Positions 21,660 to 31,766 of a stretch of DNA of 64,000 bases are shown piece after piece. Positions within the stretch are counted from its first letter, which is position 1, and the number at the start of each line of letters is the position of its first letter. The position numbers and the translations under genes are program-made. A model generated the notes under the pieces. That model searched no databases and was not told where the DNA came from. It worked only from the letters and a program-made list of their open reading frames with translations. The DNA is from Coemansia sp. RSA 487. Lineage: Eukaryota; Kickxellomycota; Kickxellomycetes; Kickxellales; Kickxellaceae. Where the stretch lies: positions 124,001 through 188,000 of the forward strand of contig JANBRJ010000024.1 of NCBI GenBank assembly GCA_027577595.1, given 5' to 3'.

Positions 21660-23036
21660 TTATTTCAAAAGTACATTGGCTTCGGGCGCACGTCCAGGCG
21701 CAGCACAAAGGATAGACTGGCCATATTGATAGCATACTTCATTGAATGCACAGGCAGCCGGAAGTGCAACACCCGCAGAGTCGCAAGCAAAGTACCCAAG
21801 CTCCAGACCGTGCATTGCACACACAAAGCTGCCAGGGGTGCAGACCGGTGGTGGTAGCGGCTGTGGAAGGTATGCCATGGGATTGTTGGCTGGCGGTGGT
21901 GTTATTGCATTGGCCAAGGGAGCAGCATTCGGTGGTATTGTGTTTGCATTTGCCGTCCTTGCATTTGACGATGATGCTGCTGCCGGTGATGGAGTCAACT
22001 GCTGCGTCTCAACTGCGCTGCTGCTGACTACACTGTGTGTCTCGCGGCCTGCTGTCGGAGACTGAGCTATCTGTGAAAATATAGCATTGCCAACAACCGA
22101 CAAAACGCGTTCAGCCTCAATACCACCTATCAATGGCTGTGTCGGTGCAGGATTGAAACCACCATCCATTTGCAGTGCGCTTGGAGAGCCCATCATTGCA
22201 TGGGGATGCTGTAGTCCGCCCTTTGGCTGTGGCTGCTGGAGATTGTGGCGATATTTTGTATCTGGAACCATCGTAGGTGCAGCATATGGCGCACCTCCCG
22301 AGTGTAAGGAAGGCGGCCTGGCTACATTATTGAAATTAGCAGAACTGGTGGCAGCAAAGAATGGCACGTTGTGGGGCTTGGGGTTGGCTTGGGTTTCTTG
22401 TGAGGCTGGATTCCAAGATTTCTGATGCGCATTTTGGATACTAGAAGCCGGCGTGGGTTGGTGGAGAGTGGGTTCTTGGTGCTGTATCATTTGCCCGTTA
22501 TTGAATGAGGAGTGATGAGCGAATACAAATGACGATACAGGGCTTGCTTGCGGCGATTCAATGGATAGCGATGTTGGCACCATTAGCTGTTGCTGCTGCT
22601 GTGCAGATGTTCTTGATGCCAACAATAGAACGGGAGGCTTTGGGGAAGAATACGCAATCGACGGCAATGGCGCTGGTGCAAATGCGTGTGCTGGATGGGA
22701 CTGGTGCACAATAACTGTCAGTGTTGTTGTTGGTTCTGCCGACATCATGATGGGTGAATTTATGCTTTGGAGGTTGTTTGAGCGGTCGGTAGCACAGAAT
22801 ATTGTCGTGTCCTTGGAGCCAACGCAAATACTGTCTTGCGGACAGAATCCCTCGACAAGCTTTTCGTGGACGCATTTTAGATAGCGCGTACTAGTGCCGT
22901 CCCCATCGGCACAGAAAATTGATCGTGGCTTGCATGCGTCGCCAGCATTTCTAACCGATGATGGGTACGCCGCAGTCAGCACGCCAAATACCACAAAACT
23001 GAAAAGGGCATGAGCTGTTGTGTTGCGAATGTTCAT
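21660..23036 (-). CDS. Secreted protein with a six-cysteine (CBM19-like) module at each end
   Basis: The 458-residue product begins MNIRNTTAHALFSFVVFGVL, a signal peptide. Residues about 30-85 carry six cysteines (DACKPRSIFC, YLKCVHEKLVEGFC, ICVGSKDTTIFC). A second module with the same spacing lies at about 390-450 (VCTPGSFVC, GYFACDSAGV, AAC, CYQYGQSILC). The spacing resembles the chitin-binding CBM19 fold. The roughly 300 residues between are rich in Pro, Ser, Gln, Asn and Ala, like a wall-spanning spacer. A bivalent chitin-binding wall or matrix protein is a reasonable reading. No catalytic domain is visible. The two terminal modules make it different from the three tandem modules at 31029. 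Confidence 0.7.
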   Translation of the reverse strand: MNIRNTTAHALFSFVVFGVLTAAYPSSVRNAGDACKPRSIFCADGDGTSTRYLKCVHEKLVEGFCPQDSICVGSKDTTIFCATDRSNNLQSINSPIMMSAEPTTTLTVIVHQSHPAHAFAPAPLPSIAYSSPKPPVLLLASRTSAQQQQQLMVPTSLSIESPQASPVSSFVFAHHSSFNNGQMIQHQEPTLHQPTPASSIQNAHQKSWNPASQETQANPKPHNVPFFAATSSANFNNVARPPSLHSGGAPYAAPTMVPDTKYRHNLQQPQPKGGLQHPHAMMGSPSALQMDGGFNPAPTQPLIGGIEAERVLSVVGNAIFSQIAQSPTAGRETHSVVSSSAVETQQLTPSPAAASSSNARTANANTIPPNAAPLANAITPPPANNPMAYLPQPLPPPVCTPGSFVCAMHGLELGYFACDSAGVALPAACAFNEVCYQYGQSILCAAPGRAPEANVLLK

Positions 23037-23069
23037 TATTTTTCGAACTACAGGCGGTGTTAGTTGCAG

Positions 23070-23072
<3 letters not shown>

Positions 23073-23106
<34 letters not shown>
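23073..23106. repeat. (TA)n microsatellite
   Basis: About 17 uninterrupted TA units lie 40 bp upstream of the secreted-protein start. Such tracts are length-variable and could affect promoter opening. Confidence 0.9.
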
Positions 23107-24267
23107 CAATGGAAGATGCGAAACGCAGGACAACTTTTCTGTGTAGGATGCAGCGTATCAATTTCAATTAGTGGGCTTGATTGAAGTAGAGATGGTGTTT
23201 TGCAGAACGATAAGGAAAGGATGGTACATGATCCATTGTTTTGCGTGTGTGTCGGTGCAGCTGTCGAATTATAAAGTATTGCTTGCATGAAATAGCTTTT
23301 AATGCTAAATGTCATATTTTTCGATACAGTTGGATAACGCCACCAGACACACAGAGATACACTTTATACGGAAATGCACGCTACATACACAACATTGGCT
23401 TTTTTCACGAGCAAAAAACCATCTATATTGACTGCTTTTTTGTAGATTCTTAAAAATAGATAAATGTCCCTGAGAATATCTTAACAAACTGGTTGCTGAC
23501 CCATGCTACCGATATTCAGATACCGTCGTGTGAGAAAAATATGCTCGTGTGCTATTAACAGCACATTCAATTGCAGAAGATCACTCATATATCATTATGT
23601 TCTACTTCTCCTTCCTCCCCCACGTTCGTATGTGTGGGGATATTTTCTGTAAACAAAACCAAGAAATGTTAACCAAAGTCGATGCTACTGTGCCAGTTTA
23701 TTTTCAAGGCACAGGAACTCCCCCCCGCATTTGAAACCACAGATGTGGAGACAGGGTACAGATCAAATAAGGAAAAAAAACAAACACTTTCCCAGCAACA
23801 CTCGCAGGATATGCTTCATTTGCGGCTTATTTCCCCTTTGATGCAATAGAGCGTAGCTTTTGTGCCCTTGTTTTGTGAAATAAAACGACGCGAAATTCAT
23901 GCACCAGCTGCGACCGTGGTAAAATTTTCGTGTTTGACAATACACGGCTTGTTTTTATGAATTTACTTGATCCAAATACGGATAACACCATTCTTTTTCT
24001 GTAAATGTCTTTTTCGTTTGCAGCCAGATGCAGACAGCCCAAGATATCCATGAATGAGGGGTTTGCGGTGTGGAAATGGCAAACGGAACATGAATATTCA
24101 AATGTGAATAAAAGTAGGAAACAAAAAGTGACAATTGAGAAAAAAAAAGCGAAATATGCCAAAAAGGAAAGTATACTGCGGCCAAATCGCAACGCACACG
24201 CGCATGTTCGCCTCTCTTAACCTGAAGCTTATACCATTGCAGAAAGGAATCATTCAGCCAGCGAGGC
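23107..24267. other. AT-rich spacer without a supported gene
   Basis: About 1.1 kb. Minus-strand frames at 23827-24192 and 23955-24440 are open, and the first has a hydrophobic start. Neither shows a motif I recognise, and both conflict with the better candidate at 24268-24831. Confidence 0.35.
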
Positions 24268-24831
24268 TTAGTTGACACGAAGAACCATGTTGAGGAGCTT
24301 GATTTTGGATGAATCAATCCCGAAAAAGTCGGGCTCGGACTCGTGAATCCTGCTCGATTCATCAAACTGCGACGATGACGAGCTGCGGCTGCTGCTTTCG
24401 TACTTTGCCTTTTGTGCAGTGTAAGATGTACCGCTCTCAATGCGTGGCCACATTCTGTTTACCATCCACCTCATTGTATACTTGATGCCCATTTTCAGAA
24501 ATATGCTTGTTTTGTGATGGTGCGCCGCCGTTTGAATCCAAAGTTGTGGTTTTTGCTTGCAAAATTCGTACACAATAAAGACAGGATCGGTTGTGGAATA
24601 AGAAAATATATGGCGTTTTTGTACCGAGCAAAGAGGGGTTTTACAAATACTATATTTTCTAGACGCAGTACGTGTGGCAAGTCTAGAACAGCAGACTTTG
24701 AAATATCGTTGTAGAGGAAAATGCTCTGTTGGTATGTAAAATACTGCGTATAATTGATAGATGCGTAATATATAGATGTGATGTAACTCACACGTGTGAC
24801 AAATATGGCGTATATGTACGGAACCGTGCAC
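24268..24831 (-). CDS. Hypothetical protein, exon structure unresolved
   Basis: A frame ending at 24268 encodes DPVFIVYEFCKQKPQLWIQT, then FLKMGIKYTMRWMVNRMWPR, then a serine-rich stretch, and ends with EPDFFGIDSSKIKLLNMVLR plus VN. These segments look like true protein. An overlapping frame just upstream (24791-24495) also looks coding, with SAVLDLPHVLRLENIVFVKP. An intron between them, or a broken gene, would explain this, but I found no clear GT/AG pair. The 5' end probably lies beyond 24790. The family is not recognised. Confidence 0.4.
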   Translation of the reverse strand: MHGSVHIRHICHTCELHHIYILRIYQLYAVFYIPTEHFPLQRYFKVCCSRLATRTASRKYSICKTPLCSVQKRHIFSYSTTDPVFIVYEFCKQKPQLWIQTAAHHHKTSIFLKMGIKYTMRWMVNRMWPRIESGTSYTAQKAKYESSSRSSSSSQFDESSRIHESEPDFFGIDSSKIKLLNMVLRVN

Positions 24832-26218
24832 GGTGAAAGAATTGGAAAGATAGGGTGGAAATAGTGCGTCGTGGTAAAAGTGAAATATAGGTTTCGTCAG
24901 AATTTAGAGCAAAGTCGCATTGAAAGAAAAGAAAGATGTGTCGTTGGAAGAACATTGGTATGAGCAGAAGGGCTGAAAGGCATGTAGGGCGGATTTTATA
25001 TACCTGAAGAAAATACAAGAGCACGTGGCGTTCGTTTAGAGCAAGCTTGTGCTACTTGCGTTCTGTGTTGATGGACAGAGTCATCCTCGCCAAGCACAGC
25101 ACCCAACTCAAATGGCCTCATGTACACCACACCCTGTCTGCCATCTGCGTTAAAGCTAAGAAAGAAAAGAAAAAAGAGGTGCTGTGTGTTACACTGCATC
25201 TCGCTGAACATAACAATGACTACAGAATAGAGAATAACATTGTCCCTTTTCGTTTCAGGCTTCTTTGCCGAGTGTGCTGTCCAGCACGCCAGACACCCTG
25301 GACTGGGGGCTCCTCCAGCCTTCCCCGTTCCATACCAGAGCGCAGGGGCCAACCACTGCATAGATATCTGGTGGTTACATGCCATATATTGCGCCAAATG
25401 TGTCGGCTGCCAAGCTGCCCAGGACGGCCTCTCTTTCTACAATTAGTAATATAAAGTAAATTGAAAAGAATGCAACCATACATGCAACTGAGCCTCATTC
25501 CGCTGGCTGTGCATCTAAATATCGGTTCAAAACAGCAGGCGCCATTTTCTTGTACACAAGCGAGGATAATCGGTGTCCTGAACAACAAGGACATTTCGCT
25601 CCTGAATTACAGTTGTTGCATTTTGCCAAATTATTGGCAGCAATTTCAACGCATGCGGGTATAACTGAAAGGGGTAAACCGTATAAGCACCGCAAGCCGC
25701 ACCTTCTCATTATATTTGTATTTGTATTTTGTTCGCATTTGCAGTGTCATTTTATTTTCTGTTTATGTAAAATCCCAAAAAGAAGGCACTCAGCATAGTG
25801 CACGTGACTGGGAGACCCTAAAGACTTTGATACTTGGCTAATTAGATCTGCTTTGATCATTGTTTGGAATTACCGCTCCAGATTGGCTGATGGCTGATGC
25901 ATTTTTTTCAACGGCTCAGCGGCTCAACAGCTCGCTGCTCAGGCAGCAGCTTTTCTCTGTTTGGGCACGAAAAAAAGATTGGGAGGGGCCGGCTGTTGCT
26001 TGCAAGCAGACGCTTAAACGCCTAGCTGGGGGGAGATTTGGCATGGTCCCTGGCGAGAAAAAAATAAAGTGAGCTAAATAGAAAAAAAATTAAAACCGCT
26101 AAAAGTCCAAAGCTGGCTCTTGTTCTTGAATTGGTACAGGTGCTCTTTCTCTTTTCCATACCTTTCCTATTTGTGCGGCATAGTAACCTTCAATTCGCTT
26201 ATTACGCCAATTAGAAAC
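24832..26218. other. Long spacer before uL13
   Basis: About 1.4 kb. A minus-strand stretch at about 25240-25450 has higher GC and codes QYMACNHQISMQWLAPALWY in one frame, but no start, splice sites or family could be assigned. The rest is AT-rich upstream sequence of uL13. Confidence 0.35.
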
Positions 26219-27168
26219 ATGAACGCTCCTTACGCCAAGGTAAATACGACATACATATTGAATTCCGACTGCTGAATCAGCATGTTTGACCGTCTGCTGG
26301 TCACAGCCCTCTTAGCGCCTGCGTCTTTTGTAGTAGCTGTGATTAGAGGGAGCGCGCAATGATAGTGAACATATATATGCGTGTATATATGGCGGCAATA
26401 GCGACAAAGGAAACAACTTGTCGATCCGTTCCTCTTGTCTATTATCCACGATCTGGACAAATATATCATCCTCAGAACAGAGCTGTTTCTGTTTGTCTTT
26501 TAGTCTTTGCCTACCACAGTATATTGCTAATATCTTCAACGCATTTGCTCTCTCTGCTTGCTGCGTACAACATGTAGGTTTACGTTATTGACGGCAAGGG
26601 TCACCTTCTTGGCCGTCTTGCTTCGGTCGTCGCCAAGCTGCTCCTCAACGGCCAGAAGGTCGTTGTCGTTCGCTGCGAGGAAATGAACGTCTCGGGCTCG
26701 TTCTTCCGCAACAAGATCAAGCTGCAGAACTACCTGCGCAAGCGCTGCCTGTCGAACCCCAGCCGCGGCCCGTTCCACTTCCGCGCCCCCTCGCGTATCT
26801 TCTACCGCGCTCTGCGTGGTATGATCCCGCACAAGACCTCTCGTGGTGAGGCAGCCCTTGGTCGCCTGAAGGTCTTTGAGGGCGTTCCTCCTCCCTACGA
26901 CAAGATGAAGCGCATGGTCATCCCCCGTGCCCTCCGTGCGATCAACCTCAAGCCCGGACGCAAGTTCACCACGCTTGGCCGCATGTCGACTGAGGTCGGC
27001 TGGAAGTACCAGGACGTCGTTGCCAACCTTGAGAAGAAGCGCAAGGTCCGCTCCCAGGCATTCTACGAGCGCAAGAAGGCCATCGCCAACATCCGCGCCA
27101 AGGCCATCGGTGTCAAGGAGGCTGAGCTTGCCCCCATCAAGGAGCAGCTGGTTCAGTTTGGCTACTAA
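26219..27168 (+). CDS. RPL16: 60S ribosomal protein uL13 (L16/L13a)
   Basis: Exon 1 is only 21 nt (26219-26239, MNAPYAK), then GTAAAT. Exon 2 is 26578-27168 after CATGTAG. The product is 203 residues, the same as human RPL13A. Motifs are [98 protein letters not shown] and [16 protein letters not shown]. The 338-nt first intron is long relative to other genes here. It is a large-subunit ribosomal protein. The short exon is supported by the in-frame join and the canonical donor and acceptor. Confidence 0.95.
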
Positions 27169-27286
27169 GCCCGCTTTTTTCTCTCATCACCCATGATCCT
27201 CTTCTTGTAGCTTGTGTAAGCAACGCAATATAAAACACACACACTACATATATTTACTTGACATGTGAACCTTGATTCTGACACTC

Positions 27287-27316
27287 AAAGAAAGAAAGAA
27301 AGAAAGAAAGAAAGAG
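27287..27316. repeat. (AAAG)n microsatellite
   Basis: About seven AAAG units lie in the space between the convergent uL13 and SAR1 genes. Confidence 0.9.
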
Positions 27317-27434
27317 ATCGAATTGTAGTTTTCCGCACAAGAAGCTTGCTTGCAGCCTTAAAGAAAAGCACACATCATCTTTATTTGTGTATGCGGATGA
27401 GGCTGTGTGAAGAACGCCATACTCAGACTATGCT

Positions 27435-28295
27435 CTACACATACTGCGACAGCCAGCGGAAGCCATCGCCATAGCCCTGACGCATGACCACAGAGCACAT
27501 AAAGACCTCGATGGGACGAATGATGTCCTTGAGCGGGACCTTGCCCTTGCCTGTGGTCTGGTGGAGCCCCAGCCGCGCACGGAGCTCCTCTTCCGAGATT
27601 GCGCCGCGAGCATCGATCTTGTTGCCCAGGATCAAGAAGGGCGTGGTCTGTAGCTGCTCGATCGCAAGAAGAGCATCGAGCTCAGCCTTTGCCTCGTCAA
27701 GCCTGCTTATGTCCGCAACGTCCACCAGGAAAACGATTCCGTTGACGTCAGGGAAGTACTCTCTCCACAGCCTGCGCGCCTGCTTGTGGCCGCCCAGATC
27801 AAACGTCGAGAACCTCACGTTGCCAATCGAAAGCTCTTCGGATGCTACAGTTGCAAGCACGGGCAAAGTACGTGTGTGCATGGTGCATAAGTGTTTCCAT
27901 GAAGATGTAGGAAGCATAAAACATAACATAGCAATGCAATGCAATAGCTATACTTACTGGGATGCAACGTGGGCTGCAGCGTGGCCAGTCTGTCGTTCTT
28001 CAGCATGTGTAGAAGCGTTGTCTTTCCTGCATTGTCGAGGCCAAGGAACAGAAGCTTGGCGTTCTTGTTTACCAGACCTACAGTGCCAGATTAGAACAGT
28101 CGCTTATTTATGTGGTTAAAAGCCAAGAATGCTTCGCGTTTAGTTTTCTTGCCAGAGAAAGTGTATCTTCTGTTCACTCTGCGGCTATAATACGCTAGAG
28201 GCAGGGGCATCATTGTGCAGATGCAGCGTGTAGCAATCTTTTCACTTCTTACCGAAATCGGCCAGCACATTCCAAAACCACTTGAAGATGAACAT
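27435..28295 (-). CDS. SAR1: Small GTPase Sar1 (COPII coat)
   Basis: Three exons: 28253-28295 ([14 protein letters not shown] and the first base of G), 27958-28077, and 27435-27844. All have GTAAG donors and TGTAG acceptors. They join to 190 residues, exactly the yeast Sar1 length. Features are the hydrophobic N-terminal amphipathic helix, P-loop [16 protein letters not shown], switch [15 protein letters not shown], switch [20 protein letters not shown], and the guanine-specificity motif ILGNKIDA. The usual DLGGHIQ/EQ is DLGGHKQ here. Sar1 starts COPII assembly at ER exit sites. SEC13, a COPII outer-coat subunit, is in the same window. Confidence 0.95.
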
Positions 28296-29032
28296 TTTTG
28301 AAAGTATTATACTCTTGTCAGCAATCGTGCAAGAAAGAAGGGCGAACAGTGCAAAGTCTCTTGAAGCGAACAAGCCTTAAGAATGTTTATAGACAAGTAA
28401 AAAAAAAGCAAGTTCTCAATGACGATTTGAATTAAAAATAGCAAGGGTAAAAAGACAAGAAAAGGGTGTGAGAAAGACTTGAAGGCGAATTGGCTGATGA
28501 GAGGCGTTTGCAGCAAGCAGCAACATGCAATCTGTTTGTGCTTTTTTCTCAAGGTGCGTAACTGCATCTTTTCTAGAGCCAAAGGAACAAAAGGCATCCC
28601 AGCTTTTACATTCTTTGGCCCTTTTTCGTGCGTGCGGCATGTGTTGTGTGAGTGGGTCTCGTTGAAGAGCTTGACGCTACTGTTTATAGCAACAGCCAAT
28701 AAATGAAGGAAGCCCGTCCAGAAAAATCCAACGGCGTTCACACTCACTCGTCGCTTCCTAAACAACACCAAAACAAATGGAAGAGTCAACCCACACTGGC
28801 TGACTCGGGAAGCGCTCATCGAGTCAATGAAAACAGATCATAATCTTGAGCATCAAAAAGAAAAAATGCCATCTTTTCCACAGTTGATGCTCTCTCCTTA
28901 GCGTGTTGCCTTTTTTCTTATTTCACATTTGTTTCTTTGTATCCACACTGTTGGCACCCTTTGCATTTTGTTTATTCACCCTTGTCTTTGCAGTATTCAC
29001 CTACGTGTCCTCTCTGCACTACACACTTTACA
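28296..29032. other. Divergent spacer SAR1 / KRE6-like gene
   Basis: About 740 bp. T-rich leader sequence and a CTTTGCAG acceptor-like site (about 28986-28993) before the plus-strand gene suggest a spliced 5' UTR. No extra gene supported. Confidence 0.4.
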
Positions 29033-30568
29033 ATGTCTCTGAAAAAGACTTATAATAACTGGCGCGCGCGGCTGCTGTGGTCTGGCCATGGCTGGTGCAA
29101 CGTACTCTCGCTGGCGCTCATTCTGGTCGTTCTGCTGTTTGTGTTTATCGGTCTTCCAGTGCTCAGCCATTTCAACTGGGGCCACAAACATAGCCACTCT
29201 TCCCAGACGCTCTCGGACTACGACATCAAGCTCAGTGAGCTGGCTCGGAACTACACGTCTGTTGGCCAGCCTCTTGCTCCCAAGGACTCGCTGGTTGACC
29301 CAGACTCTCCCAGCGGCCTTACATGGACATCGGCCGATAAAAAGGTTTGGAAGCTGGTTTTCAGCGACGAGTTTAAGAAGGAAGGTCGCACTTTTGGCCC
29401 TGGCGAGGACAGCAACTGGGAGGCGGTGGATCTGTGGTACTGGCCAACCCGTGACATGGAATGGTACGACCCGCACCACATCACAACCACAGGCGGAAAC
29501 CTTGTGATCACTCTAGAGAAGAATGAATCACACCCGGGCCTGCCATACACCTCGTCGATGCTGCAGTCGTGGAACAAGCGCTGCTTCCAGGGCGGCTATC
29601 TCGAGGCTCGCGTATCACTTCCATCGGACGGCTCAAACACTGGCTACTGGCCTGCCATTTGGACGCTTGGAAACCTCGGCCGTGCAGGTTACGGCGCTAC
29701 CACCGACGGTCTCTGGCCATACACATACAACGCCTGCGATGAGGGTGTTATGCTAAACCAGACAAACTCTGCGCTGTCCATGCTTCCCGGCCAGCGCCTT
29801 AATGCCTGTGTCTGCAGCGGCGACCACCCATCGACCGGCGTTGGGCGTGGTGCTCCTGAAATCGATATTTTCGAGGGAAGCATGTCCGGAAGCCTGCTCA
29901 GTGCGTCCATGTCGAACCAGGTGGCCCCATTTGACTTTCACTATGCGATTGAAAAGGACAAGTACACGCATTTTTGGAACGAGTTGACTACTGGGCAAAC
30001 GGATGCCGCAAACAAGTCTCGCTACAACTCCTACATTGGTGGCTCATACCAGCAGAGTGTCTCTGGGTTGTTCTACGTGGACCCGGCGTATAGCAATGGG
30101 AACAACTTTTTGACATACGGCTTCGAATACCGCCCTGGCCCCAAGGGCTATATCCGCTGGTTTGTCGACCAGAAGCCTGTTTGGCACCTTGACGCTCGCG
30201 CTGTAGGCCCAAATGCACTGAGCAAGGTCTCTCAGCGCATTATTTCCGAAGAGCCAATGTACGTCATTATGAATCTGGGAATATCAGACGGCTTTTCGTA
30301 TGTCAACCCGAACCTGAATTTCCCTGCAAAGATGTATGTCGACTACATCCGTTTGTACCAGGACCCAGACAACATCCGACTTTCATGCGACCCTATTGAC
30401 CACCCCACTGGCGAATACATTCAGAACCACCCGCGTGCATACTACAATGCCAACCTCACCCGCTGGAAGCAGACCGGATATAGCTGGCCGTCGTTCAAGC
30501 TTAGCAACAAGTGCAAAGCCAAAACGCCCAGCCCCTTCAATGATAGCGATTACGTGCCTATTTCATGA
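29033..30568 (+). CDS. Beta-glucan synthesis-associated protein, KRE6/SKN1 type (GH16)
   Basis: The start ATG at 29033 gives 511 residues; the open frame extends upstream but lacks a good signal. A short basic tail precedes one transmembrane helix (NVLSLALILVVLLFVFIGLP), so it is a type II membrane protein with a lumenal domain. The lumenal part has WKLVFSDEFKKEGRTFGPGE, then W.AVDLWYWPTRDMEWYDP, CFQGGYLEARVSLPSDG, WPAIWTLGNLGRAGYGA, and the GH16 catalytic motif EIDIFEGS. The yeast proteins are about 720-770 residues with a longer cytosolic tail, so this is a short-tailed form. KRE6 and SKN1 are needed for beta-1,6-glucan synthesis or cross-linking in the secretory pathway. Confidence 0.92.
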   Translation: MSLKKTYNNWRARLLWSGHGWCNVLSLALILVVLLFVFIGLPVLSHFNWGHKHSHSSQTLSDYDIKLSELARNYTSVGQPLAPKDSLVDPDSPSGLTWTSADKKVWKLVFSDEFKKEGRTFGPGEDSNWEAVDLWYWPTRDMEWYDPHHITTTGGNLVITLEKNESHPGLPYTSSMLQSWNKRCFQGGYLEARVSLPSDGSNTGYWPAIWTLGNLGRAGYGATTDGLWPYTYNACDEGVMLNQTNSALSMLPGQRLNACVCSGDHPSTGVGRGAPEIDIFEGSMSGSLLSASMSNQVAPFDFHYAIEKDKYTHFWNELTTGQTDAANKSRYNSYIGGSYQQSVSGLFYVDPAYSNGNNFLTYGFEYRPGPKGYIRWFVDQKPVWHLDARAVGPNALSKVSQRIISEEPMYVIMNLGISDGFSYVNPNLNFPAKMYVDYIRLYQDPDNIRLSCDPIDHPTGEYIQNHPRAYYNANLTRWKQTGYSWPSFKLSNKCKAKTPSPFNDSDYVPIS

Positions 30569-31028
30569 TGACTGTATAACCTTTTCTTTTTGCTTGAATA
30601 TATTTGAAAAATCCAGAAGGATTGGCACAACAACGGTAATATACCTTAGGCTAGACACAAATGTTTACGAGCATATTATTTCCTTAATTGCTTCCATGTG
30701 GCTCCAGCATCCATTACACAAAGAGGAAATGATACAACGCTGTATTTGTAAAAAAAAAATAGAAATTATCTATAGCCTCCCAACACAGAATATATTAACG
30801 CACATGTGGACCACGGTGTGCTTTTGTTTCTTCTCTATGAATATTTTACGGTAGGTAAATATAACATACCTGCCTACAAGCAGAGATATTAGGCTTTTTT
30901 CGTTGTTAGCTTTACCTTTTCTTTAATTTTCACCCCTAGCAGTGACTTTTCCATTGACGCACAACACCAATCTAGCTTAAACATTACGCAAGCTCACATA
31001 GATTTTTTTGCCATTGTATCTGAGAAAA
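30569..31028. other. AT-rich spacer
   Basis: About 460 bp between two plus-strand genes, with long A and T runs. No gene seen. Confidence 0.35.
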
Positions 31029-31610
31029 ATGATTAGGACCGCGTTTGTGAAGTACGTGCTGGTGGCGCTTGTCGTTAGCGCATCCATCGCAGTTTCTGCA
31101 GCAGAGAGCTTTAAAAGGCGTGCTGGTTGCAACGAAGGCGACCGCAGATGCTACGGCAAGGATAAAACATCGCCTTACTATTACCGCTGTACAAATGGCC
31201 AGTGGACGCTGTATACGTGTGGAAACGGTAATACGTGCAGTGGTAACGGGCCTAGTACCAAATGCGTATCGGAACGTCCGCCTCCACCAACGTGCCAAAA
31301 CGGACAGCGACGCTGTATTGGACCAGGGAACCCCGGTCTGTATTACCTCTGCTCAGAGGGTTCTTGGAAGCTGTACAGCTGTGGCAATGGATACCAATGC
31401 ACTCAGACAAGCCCCCTCCAGGCGGCATGTACTCCCACAGCACCCCAATGCATCAGTGGGACACAGCGCTGTATTGACGATGGAAGCTCTGGATCCTTCA
31501 ACAGCTGTGTCAATGGTCAGTGGCAGCACAAGTCGTGCAACCCTGGCGACCGCTGTATTAACATCCCTGGCGGACTCATAAACTGTCAGGTTGGAGGCAA
31601 ATGGATCTGA
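31029..31610 (+). CDS. Secreted protein of three tandem six-cysteine (CBM19-like) modules
   Basis: The product is 193 residues. ATG at 31029 is preceded by AAAA and starts a signal peptide (MIRTAFVKYVLVALVVSASI). Three modules follow, each with six cysteines and the same plan: CxxGxxRC, then a Tyr/Ser-rich strand, CxxGxWxxxxC, then CxxxxxxxxxC. They start at about residues 35 (CNEGDRRC), 88 (CQNGQRRC) and 139 (CISGTQRC). The modules are joined by Pro-rich linkers (ERPPPPT, TPTAP). There is no catalytic domain, so it looks like a secreted chitin-binding effector or wall protein. Similar modules occur at 21660 and at the chitinase C-terminus. The CBM19 name is inferred from cysteine spacing and the linked chitinase. 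Confidence 0.75.
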   Translation: MIRTAFVKYVLVALVVSASIAVSAAESFKRRAGCNEGDRRCYGKDKTSPYYYRCTNGQWTLYTCGNGNTCSGNGPSTKCVSERPPPPTCQNGQRRCIGPGNPGLYYLCSEGSWKLYSCGNGYQCTQTSPLQAACTPTAPQCISGTQRCIDDGSSGSFNSCVNGQWQHKSCNPGDRCINIPGGLINCQVGGKWI

Positions 31611-31675
31611 AATTTTTTGATTTTTGTGTAGCTTGATTATGCACTTGAGCCAAAAGCTACCCCCTCATCCTCCAG

Positions 31676-31703
31676 CTTTTTCTTTCTTTCTTTCTTTCTT
31701 TCT
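31676..31703. repeat. (TTTC)n microsatellite
   Basis: Six to seven TTTC units lie in the space before the aminopeptidase gene. Confidence 0.9.
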
Positions 31704-31766
31704 CAACTCGATCTGTTCTAGCTTTCTAAAAAAACTATTCTTTAGAGTTTCTAATATATATTTGGA

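Noticed and set aside
25240-25446. Higher-GC patch with open frames on both strands
   Set aside because: No family, no convincing start or splice sites; kept only as a note on the spacer.
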